Positions 1-4,633 of a DNA stretch of 5,935 nucleotides are shown here, piece by piece. The translations under genes and the position numbers were made by a program. The notes under the pieces are model-generated. The model had not been told where the DNA came from and did not search any database. It saw only the letters and a program-made list of their open reading frames with translations. The stretch comes from Chloroflexota bacterium. GTDB lineage: Bacteria; Chloroflexota; Limnocylindria; Limnocylindrales; CSP1-4. The stretch is taken from assembly GCA_021785115.1 (NCBI GenBank), contig JAJYGO010000408.1:1-5935 (forward strand), in the 5' to 3' direction. Positions within the stretch are counted from its first letter, which is position 1, and the number at the start of each line of letters is the position of its first letter.

Positions 1-1
1 C

Positions 2-1999
2 TTGATCCCGAACGAGTCAGGCGCTCTCGTCGGTTTTGTGACCTGGCTCGGAGTTGAGCGTTCCGCGTACCCGAAGCGCACGGGCCTTCGCGACTTCGGC
101 TTGGTCGACCTCCCTTTTCCGCTGCGGAAGGTGTCCGTTAACCCGGTCGCCACGCTACGCAGTCGGACGGCGGGCGGAGCCACCGGGTACGAGCTCGAGC
201 GAGGCGTCTCGGTCTTTCCCTCTGTCGGCGATCCAGTTCTCCTGCCCACTGCGGATCAGCTACGCGCCATCGTGGAGTCCCAGGGGCCGAACAGGAGGGT
301 GCGGATCGGAACGTCTCCGCTCGCCTCGGACGCCGCGGTGTCGGTTGACCCCGACAAGTTGTTCGGGCGCCATCTTGCGGTGCTCGGCAACACGGGCAGC
401 GGCAAGTCATGTTCGGTGGCTGGGCTGATCAGGTGGTCGCTCTCCGCCGCTTCGGCGGCCACATCAGCCGCGCACGAGCCCGGGCGGCCCGCTTCTCCTA
501 ACGCTCGCTTCGTCGTGCTGGATCCGAACGGTGAGTACCTCACAACGTTCCGTGACATGCCGGGGTCCGTGAGGGTCTTCCGCGCCCCCATCCTAGGGCA
601 TGACCCCGCGAGCGAAGGCGCCCTCCCGCTCTCCGTGCCGGCATGGATGTGGAACAGCCAGGAGTGGTCGGCGTTCACCCAGGCCGCACCAGGAGTTCAG
701 CGGCCCCTGCTCCTGCGAGCCCTACGCGACCTTCGGTCTGGCGGTGCAGTCTCTGACGGCGCCGAAGTCAGACTGGCCCTCGCGATTCGCAGCTACCGGG
801 CTTGGCTCGACAAGATCCTCGCAACGGGGCCCGCAAACTACGGTGGCGAGCTCCGTGGTCGAATGGACTGCGGCCACTTCCTTCAACGGCTCGCCGATGA
901 CGCCGGAGCAGGCGCGTCGGAACTGGCCGGGGAACCAGCGGCGAAGCTCACAGACGTCGCCACGGCAGCATCCGCGCTCGAAAAGGACAAGGAATCGCCG
1001 GGCCGGACAGGGCAGGTCTACTTCGATGCGTTTGGCGAGCGCGAACTTCTCCAAGTCAGAGCAACCCTCGATGCGGCGATCGAGCAACTTCCTGACATAG
1101 AGCAGCGCTTCGGCACGAGCGAGGACGCGCCGGCGGCATTTGCGGTTGACGCGCTCCCAGGTTATCTCGAACTCGTATCGAAGACTCCTGACTTCTCTCA
1201 GAACGCCCAGCACGTTCCGGCACTATTGGCACGGATTAAGACGATGCTTTCTGATCCGCGACTCGCGCCGATCGTCAATCCGGAGCACCAGCCCGCATTC
1301 ACAGAATGGCTCGACGACTATCTTGGACGCGACGGGGCGACGAACGGTCAAATAGCGGTCGTGGACTTGTCTCTCATTCCGTCCGATGTACTGCATGTCA
1401 CGATCGCGGTAATCGCACGTTTGGTCTTCGAAGCTAGTCAGCGGTATCGGAAGCTCACCGGACGCGAGCTGCCGACCACGCTCGTTCTTGAGGAGGCACA
1501 TACGTTCATTCGTCGCGGAGACCGAGACGGTGTGCCCGATCCAGCCGGCCAACTATGTCGCGAGACGTTCGAGAGGATTGCGCGAGAGGGGCGCAAGTTC
1601 GGTCTTGGCCTCGTCCTCTCGTCTCAACGTCCTTCGGAATTGTCCGCGACGGTCTTGGCACAGTGCAACACATTCCTGCTCCATCGGATCGTGAACGACC
1701 GCGACCAGGAACTCGTCGCACGCCTCGTACCAGATAACCTCGGAGCCCTGCTACGCGAACTGCCTAACCTCCCATCACGTCAAGCCATCCTTCTCGGCTG
1801 GGCAACGCCTATCCCGGTCCTCGCGGAGATCGATGAATTGCCGCCAGATCACAGACCGAGGTCGGCGGACCCGCGCTTCTGGGACGTCTGGACCGGCGAG
1901 GAGAAGCGGCCGATCGACTGGTCAGCAGTCGCGGATGACTGGGTCGGTGGATCCTCGGAGGCAGCCTCCACAGGCCGTGATAATGCGGCACCTTCATAG
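2..1999 (+). CDS. herA: HerA-like (DUF87) hexameric DNA-translocase ATPase, 5'-truncated
   Basis: HerA-family proteins are FtsK-like hexameric ring ATPases that pump double-stranded DNA and drive a partner nuclease or effector (NurA in end resection; SIR2, DUF4297 and similar proteins in bacterial anti-phage systems). Seen here, numbering from base 2: residues 1 to about 95 are part of a HAS-barrel-like beta region; Walker A GNTGSGKS lies at 129-136; a long, mostly helical insertion spans about 220-440; a hydrophobic strand IAVVDLS is at 451-457; Walker B LVLEEAH is at 494-500; the family motif SQRPS is at 541-545; HRIVNDRD from 561 probably carries the arginine finger. The tail after about 628 is not conserved-looking. 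The stop is TAG at 1997-1999. The TTG at base 2 is probably an internal Leu, because HerA proteins have more barrel sequence upstream, so the true start lies outside. GC is lower than in the downstream genes, which suggests separate ancestry. The family call is firm; the partner and the defence role are inferred. Confidence 0.9.
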   Translation: MIPNESGALVGFVTWLGVERSAYPKRTGLRDFGLVDLPFPLRKVSVNPVATLRSRTAGGATGYELERGVSVFPSVGDPVLLPTADQLRAIVESQGPNRRVRIGTSPLASDAAVSVDPDKLFGRHLAVLGNTGSGKSCSVAGLIRWSLSAASAATSAAHEPGRPASPNARFVVLDPNGEYLTTFRDMPGSVRVFRAPILGHDPASEGALPLSVPAWMWNSQEWSAFTQAAPGVQRPLLLRALRDLRSGGAVSDGAEVRLALAIRSYRAWLDKILATGPANYGGELRGRMDCGHFLQRLADDAGAGASELAGEPAAKLTDVATAASALEKDKESPGRTGQVYFDAFGERELLQVRATLDAAIEQLPDIEQRFGTSEDAPAAFAVDALPGYLELVSKTPDFSQNAQHVPALLARIKTMLSDPRLAPIVNPEHQPAFTEWLDDYLGRDGATNGQIAVVDLSLIPSDVLHVTIAVIARLVFEASQRYRKLTGRELPTTLVLEEAHTFIRRGDRDGVPDPAGQLCRETFERIAREGRKFGLGLVLSSQRPSELSATVLAQCNTFLLHRIVNDRDQELVARLVPDNLGALLRELPNLPSRQAILLGWATPIPVLAEIDELPPDHRPRSADPRFWDVWTGEEKRPIDWSAVADDWVGGSSEAASTGRDNAAPS

Positions 2000-2030
2000 G
2001 TGCGTTGATCACCAGAACCTCTGGAGAGGT
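1988..2030 (+). terminator. Two tandem short stem-loops at the end of the HerA-like gene, possible weak terminator
   Basis: GCACCT (1988-1993) pairs perfectly with AGGTGC (1998-2003) around a TCAT loop, and this hairpin spans the TAG stop codon. Fourteen bases later ACCTC (2017-2021) pairs with GAGGT (2026-2030) around TGGA. Neither is followed by a T-tract, so this is not a classical intrinsic terminator. A U-less hairpin terminator of the kind proposed for high-GC bacteria is possible. Chance cannot be excluded. Confidence 0.25.
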
Positions 2031-2160
2031 CCCGACGGACGACAGCCGGCATGGCGCTGCTGGTCCATGTGAGCGTTCGGCCTTCCGTGGCCGTCAGCTT
2101 CACAACCGCTCTCCCTTGACATCCCTTGACATCGGCGAAGGCCCCGCCGGGACCATCTGC
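2000..2160. other. Non-coding spacer between the HerA-like gene and the transfer operon
   Basis: No convincing gene is visible. Short open frames cross the stretch on both strands, but their products show no recognisable motif and lack a good ribosome binding site. Besides the stem-loops near the left end, CGGCC (2078-2082) pairs with GGCCG (2089-2093) around a 6-nt loop, with no T-tract after it. A tandem direct repeat lies at 2113-2132. The stretch marks the change from moderate-GC to very GC-rich coding sequence, so it may contain a junction between separately acquired segments. No tRNA, integrase site or insertion-sequence end is seen. Confidence 0.4.
2113..2132 (+). repeat. Tandem 10-bp direct repeat CCCTTGACAT x2
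   Basis: CCCTTGACAT occurs at 2113-2122 and again immediately at 2123-2132. Each copy contains TTGACA, the consensus -35 hexamer. No plausible -10 hexamer stands 16-19 nt downstream of either copy, so neither looks like a working promoter on its own. The 10-bp period puts both copies on nearly the same face of the helix, which would suit a DNA-binding protein. The function is unknown. Confidence 0.55.
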
Positions 2161-2161
2161 A

Positions 2162-2176
2162 GTACAACTTTTGTAC
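2162..2176. promoter_or_regulatory. YefM/Phd-type operator: GTACAA-CTT-TTGTAC inverted repeat
   Basis: Perfect 6-bp arms GTACAA (2162-2167) and TTGTAC (2171-2176) flank CTT. The right arm extends to the full core TGTACA (2172-2177); the left copy is AGTACA (2161-2166), one base different. The two GTAC centres are 11 bp apart. In E. coli the yefM-yoeB operator has two repeats with TGTACA cores about one helical turn apart, bound by the YefM antitoxin. The first gene downstream is predicted to be a Phd/YefM-type protein, so the likely role is autoregulation. The operator role is inferred. Confidence 0.6.
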
Positions 2177-2180
2177 ATCT

Positions 2181-2194
2181 CACGTCTTGACGTG
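2181..2194. promoter_or_regulatory. Second inverted repeat CACGTC-TT-GACGTG overlapping the -35 box
   Basis: CACGTC (2181-2186) and GACGTG (2189-2194) form perfect 6-bp arms around TT. The repeat covers the proposed -35 hexamer TTGACG (2187-2192), so a protein bound here would block RNA polymerase. Its sequence differs from the GTACAA repeat just upstream, so a different regulator could bind it, possibly the second Phd-like protein of the operon. That assignment is a guess. Confidence 0.45.
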
Positions 2195-2216
2195 GGCGGT
2201 GGGCTGGGACTAGGGT
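2187..2216 (+). promoter_or_regulatory. Sigma70-type promoter of the Phd-like/T4SS operon, predicted to give a leaderless mRNA
   Basis: TTGACG (2187-2192) fits a -35 box and TAGGGT (2211-2216) fits the TAnnnT -10 box common in high-GC bacteria; the spacer is 18 nt. A start site about 7 nt after the -10 box falls at 2223-2224, on the A of the ATG of the first gene. That would make the transcript leaderless, as is frequent in actinobacteria for small regulator and toxin-antitoxin genes, and agrees with the absence of a Shine-Dalgarno sequence before this ATG. No transcript data are available here. Confidence 0.55.
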
Positions 2217-2223
2217 GTCGGTC

Positions 2224-2517
2224 ATGGAATGCGTCGTGGACACCGCCACCCTCCGCCGCCAGGCGAGCGAGTACGTCAGCCGGGCCTCGGCCGGCGAGAC
2301 GATCCTTGTCCTGAGGCGAGGTCGGCCGGCAGCAATCCTCCGACCCGCAATTCCGGGCGAGCGGGCGCCGAGGGTGACCGTGTCGACGTTCCGACGAACG
2401 TTGCGGGCCGCGCTTCGGACCGCCCGTAGCCGGCCGGTCGTCCTGACCTGGTGGGGTGGCGAGGCGGCGGTCGTCGCCCCGGTGCCGGCCGAGCTCATCG
2501 AGGAGTACCAGTCGTGA
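2224..2517 (+). CDS. Small protein with two Phd/YefM antitoxin-type domains, probable autorepressor
   Basis: The product has 97 residues. Residues 1-43 match the Phd/YefM N-terminal fold: strand VVDTATLRRQ, a helix with ASEYVSRA, the turn SAGE, then ILVLRRGRPAAIL, where the family has a strand and an RRGRPVA-like hairpin. Residues 50-87 repeat the pattern in degenerate form: VTVSTFRRTLRAAL, then PVVLTWWGGEAAVV, with WWGGEA replacing the basic RRGRPA. Phd/YefM proteins bind DNA as dimers through this fold and neutralise RelE/Doc-type toxins with a C-terminal tail; here the tail is only about ten residues. ATG 2224 is preferred because it fits the predicted transcript start; the in-frame GTG at 2215 lies inside the -10 box. 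The gene overlaps the next by GTGA. No toxin gene is adjacent, which favours a regulatory role. Family assignment of the first half is strong; the duplication is inferred by eye. Confidence 0.75.
   Translation: MECVVDTATLRRQASEYVSRASAGETILVLRRGRPAAILRPAIPGERAPRVTVSTFRRTLRAALRTARSRPVVLTWWGGEAAVVAPVPAELIEEYQS
2500..2505 (+). promoter_or_regulatory. Shine-Dalgarno GAGGAG deciding the GTG start of the second Phd-like gene
   Basis: GAGGAG stands 8 nt before GTG 2514, inside the end of the preceding gene. Together with the GTGA overlap it supports GTG 2514 over the open upstream frame that begins at 2451. Confidence 0.6.
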
Positions 2518-3113
2518 CGCTGCGGGGCGAGATGCGGGCGGTCTCGATGAACGAGGTCCGCCAGAAGCTGCGCGTCGCGGTCGCGATCGCCGAAACCGGA
2601 TCACCGGTGATGGTCCTCGAGCACGGGCATCCGGCGGCGGTCATGCTCCGCTTCGACGAGGTCGAGCGGGAGATCCGCCTCGAACGCGCGCTCTCGGCGC
2701 TCCACGGCCTGGAGGTGTATCCGGAGCTTGCCCGCGATACCAGCGAGCTCGCTGCCCTCGTCAGCGGTAGGGTACGGCCGAACGTTGCCGCCATCCGGCG
2801 CCTGGCGACACAGCCCCGCGAGGTCCTGGCACCCCTCAGAACGGTCGGCGTGCGAGAGATGCAGCGGGTCGTCGCCGACGTGATCGATCGGGTTCAAGCC
2901 GGGCAGCCCGCGACGATCTCGCTCGATGGCGGCCTTCCGGCGGTGCTCATCAGCCCGGCCGAGTTCGACCGACTGCGCGAGCTCGCCCGCATCGAGAGCT
3001 GGTTCCGTGCGGCCGGGCTCGACCTCGCGTCGGCGAGCGAGTCGGAGATCGCGGACTTCGTGCGCCGGTTCCGCGAGCGGCCCGCGGCAGCAGCGGAGTC
3101 GGCCGCCTCGTAG
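2514..3113 (+). CDS. Second, longer protein with two Phd/YefM-type domains
   Basis: The product has 199 residues and starts at GTG 2514, 4 nt before the stop of the preceding gene. ATG 2532, giving MRAVSMNEVRQ, is a possible alternative start. Domain one (about 7-50) reads MRAVSMNEVRQKLRVAV, the turn ETGSP, VMVLEHGHPAAVML, the Phd/YefM strand-helix-turn-hairpin pattern. A charged, mostly helical linker follows (about 51-105). Domain two (about 110-155) repeats the pattern: VGVREMQRVVADVIDRV, QAGQP, ATISLDGGLPAVLIS, then PAEFDRLREL, typical of the family's following helix. The C-terminus (156-199) is helical, with an Ala-rich end and no RelE- or Doc-like toxin domain. It might bind DNA as a pseudo-dimer and regulate the T4SS genes that begin 12 nt later. 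Alternatively it is an antitoxin whose toxin is encoded elsewhere. The fold call is good; the role is inferred. Confidence 0.7.
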   Translation: MTLRGEMRAVSMNEVRQKLRVAVAIAETGSPVMVLEHGHPAAVMLRFDEVEREIRLERALSALHGLEVYPELARDTSELAALVSGRVRPNVAAIRRLATQPREVLAPLRTVGVREMQRVVADVIDRVQAGQPATISLDGGLPAVLISPAEFDRLRELARIESWFRAAGLDLASASESEIADFVRRFRERPAAAAESAAS

Positions 3114-3125
3114 CGGCGTCGTCCC

Positions 3126-3518
3126 ATGCGTCCCCGCGTCCTCGGCTTCACGGCCGCTTATCTCCCGCTTATCGCGACCTTGCTCGCGATGCCCCTGGTC
3201 CTCACCTGGGCCTCCCCGGTCCTGGCCGCAGGGACGGTGCCGACCGGGGCCCAGCAGGCACTCGCGCCGGTCACCAAGATGATTGCGACCCTCGTCGCCA
3301 TTGCGATCGGCCTGGGCATCGCGATCTGCGGCGCGGTCATCGTGTGGGGCGGCATCGAGAAGACGCTGGCGGGCTCCAACGCGGACGCCGAGCATCGCGC
3401 GCAGCGGCGGATCACCAACGGGATCACCGGCCTCGTCTGGATGGTCCTCGCGGGCGTCATCGTGTCCACGATCACCGCGATCGCCGTCGCCTACGGCCTC
3501 ATCGAGAAGCCGTTCTGA
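3126..3518 (+). CDS. VirB2/TrbC-like pilin candidate, secreted two-helix membrane protein
   Basis: The product has 130 residues. A long signal peptide (about 1-34) has a basic start (MRPR), a hydrophobic core and a cleavage-type end, PVLA before A35. The mature part, about 95 residues, has a first membrane helix at about 52-77 (Ile/Ala/Gly-rich), a loop at 78-96 with several basic residues including RAQRR, and a second helix at about 100-125. Size, signal peptide and the helix / basic cytoplasmic loop / helix arrangement match VirB2/TrbC conjugative pilins, whose subunits polymerise into the T4SS pilus. The next genes resemble VirB6 and PrgI/VirB3, which supports this. No clear Shine-Dalgarno precedes ATG 3126. 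It lies in the same frame as the upstream gene, four codons after its TAG, so translation may depend on reinitiation. The sequence family is divergent, so a generic T4SS membrane protein is the alternative. Confidence 0.65.
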   Translation: MRPRVLGFTAAYLPLIATLLAMPLVLTWASPVLAAGTVPTGAQQALAPVTKMIATLVAIAIGLGIAICGAVIVWGGIEKTLAGSNADAEHRAQRRITNGITGLVWMVLAGVIVSTITAIAVAYGLIEKPF

Positions 3519-3532
3519 CCGGGCGTGGAGCG

Positions 3533-4633
3533 ATGGCGTCGATCGCGCGACCCACGGCTGCGACCGCGGCAGCGGTGCGCCAGCTGCTCGGTGGGCGGCT
3601 GCCGGTGGCGCCCGTGGCGCTCGGGCTGGTCGCCGTCGCGCTCGCCGGCGTCGCCATCGCGGCGCTCGGTCATCCGGCGTGGGCAACCCCGGCGGCGGCG
3701 TCCCCGCCGCTGACGACTCCGCCGTCCGGCGTCCAGCCCGTCGGCGACATCCCGTTCATCGGCGATCCGATCCGGGATCTCACGATCTGGTGGTCGGACC
3801 GGCTCTCCGATGCCAACCGCGCGGCGCTCGGCGGCCTGCGGGGCGACTTCCTCACTCCGCTCGACCCGGCGTCGGATTCGGTCGTCAAGGACCTGTACGG
3901 GAAGATCCTGCTCATCACGATCCCGCTCCTCACCATGGGCGGGGCAGTCCTCGGCTATCTCATCATGACCAGCCGGACCAGCGGCGAGTCGGCGTACACC
4001 GCCCGCGCGGTGACGCCCCGCTTCGTCGTCGGGGCGACGCTCTCGGTGCTCGGGATCTTCCTCGTCTCGGTGTTCGCCCAGTTCGTCACCGCGACCGATC
4101 TCGCCATGGTCCAGGTGGCGATCCCCGCCAACGCCGTCGGCGGCCCTGACGCCTGGCCGACCTCAGGTGGCGTGTTCGCGGTCCTCCAGAACGCGAGCTT
4201 CGATCCGCGGATCGCCCAGGGGCCGGCCAACTGGAACGACGGCGCCTGGCTCTCGACGGGGCTTGTGGCCGCGGTCCTGGTCACGTTCCTCGAGATGGTC
4301 AACGGCGCGCTCTCGGCGCTCGAGCGCCTGCTCGTCCTTGTTGGCCCGGTCTGCCTCGCGGCGTACGCCCTCCCCGCCACCCAGCGGATCACGAACGGCT
4401 GGCTCAAGGTGCTCCTTGCGATCCTCGTCGTGCGCTTCGCCTGGACGATCGTGTTCGTGCTCTTCAGCCTCGAGTCGCTCGCGCACGTCTCGGCCGGCAA
4501 CCCGCCGACGGTCGGCGACACGAACGCGATGCTCGGGCTCGCGACCGGCTGTGCGCTCCTCATGGTCTTGCTGCCTTTCGCCCTCGTCCCGCTCGCGCTG
4601 TCGGGACCCGGACCGCTGCGGACCGAGCGGTGA
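3533..4633 (+). CDS. VirB6/TrbL-like multi-pass inner-membrane channel protein of a T4SS
   Basis: The product has 366 residues. A hydrophobic segment at about 26-46 followed by AWA (49-51) may be a signal peptide or anchor. A Pro/Thr-rich stretch and a soluble region with DIPFIGDPIRDLTIWW (about 72-87) come next. Further membrane helices are visible at about 124-145, 161-185, 240-258, 264-282, 290-312 and 333-356. The segment LVGPVCLAAYALPATQ (269-284), followed by NGWLKVLL, resembles the GP-containing core of TrbL/VirB6 proteins, which form part of the inner-membrane channel for DNA transfer. A polar loop (about 195-238) would face the outside. ATG 3533 has GGAG only 2 nt upstream, an unusually short spacing, but it is the first in-frame start that keeps the N-terminal hydrophobic segment. 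The gene lies 14 nt after the pilin candidate and overlaps the next by GTGA. Confidence 0.7.
   Translation: MASIARPTAATAAAVRQLLGGRLPVAPVALGLVAVALAGVAIAALGHPAWATPAAASPPLTTPPSGVQPVGDIPFIGDPIRDLTIWWSDRLSDANRAALGGLRGDFLTPLDPASDSVVKDLYGKILLITIPLLTMGGAVLGYLIMTSRTSGESAYTARAVTPRFVVGATLSVLGIFLVSVFAQFVTATDLAMVQVAIPANAVGGPDAWPTSGGVFAVLQNASFDPRIAQGPANWNDGAWLSTGLVAAVLVTFLEMVNGALSALERLLVLVGPVCLAAYALPATQRITNGWLKVLLAILVVRFAWTIVFVLFSLESLAHVSAGNPPTVGDTNAMLGLATGCALLMVLLPFALVPLALSGPGPLRTER

Noticed and set aside
2005..2190. 61-codon + strand frame in the spacer
   Set aside because: No ribosome binding site, no family resemblance, and it runs through the direct repeat and the operator.
2215..2223. GTG 2215 as start of the first Phd-like gene
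   Set aside because: It lies inside the -10 box, so it would precede the transcript start. ATG 2224 matches the family N-terminus.
2451..2513. Upstream extension of the second Phd-like gene to ATG 2451
   Set aside because: It would add 21 Gly/Arg-rich residues encoded in the overlap with the first gene. GTG 2514 has GAGGAG at 8-nt spacing and the usual GTGA coupling.
1849..2604. 251-codon minus-strand open frame spanning the intergenic region
   Set aside because: I considered it as a divergent gene because it is the only long frame covering 2000-2223. It has no recognisable domain, and it overlaps the operators, the promoter and both flanking genes.
2156..3113. A classical toxin-antitoxin operon
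   Set aside because: The operator and first protein look like an antitoxin locus, but no RelE, YoeB, Doc or PIN-type sequence is seen in either protein or between them and the T4SS genes.
3344..3532. Upstream extension of the VirB6-like gene to the ATG at 3344
   Set aside because: The extra 63 residues are a charged out-of-frame reading of the pilin-candidate gene. ATG 3533 gives a normal hydrophobic N-terminus.
2601..3686. 361-codon minus-strand open frame
   Set aside because: Its composition is dominated by Arg, Asp and Gly with no motif, and it lies opposite the Phd-like and pilin-candidate genes, which have family patterns and consistent spacing.
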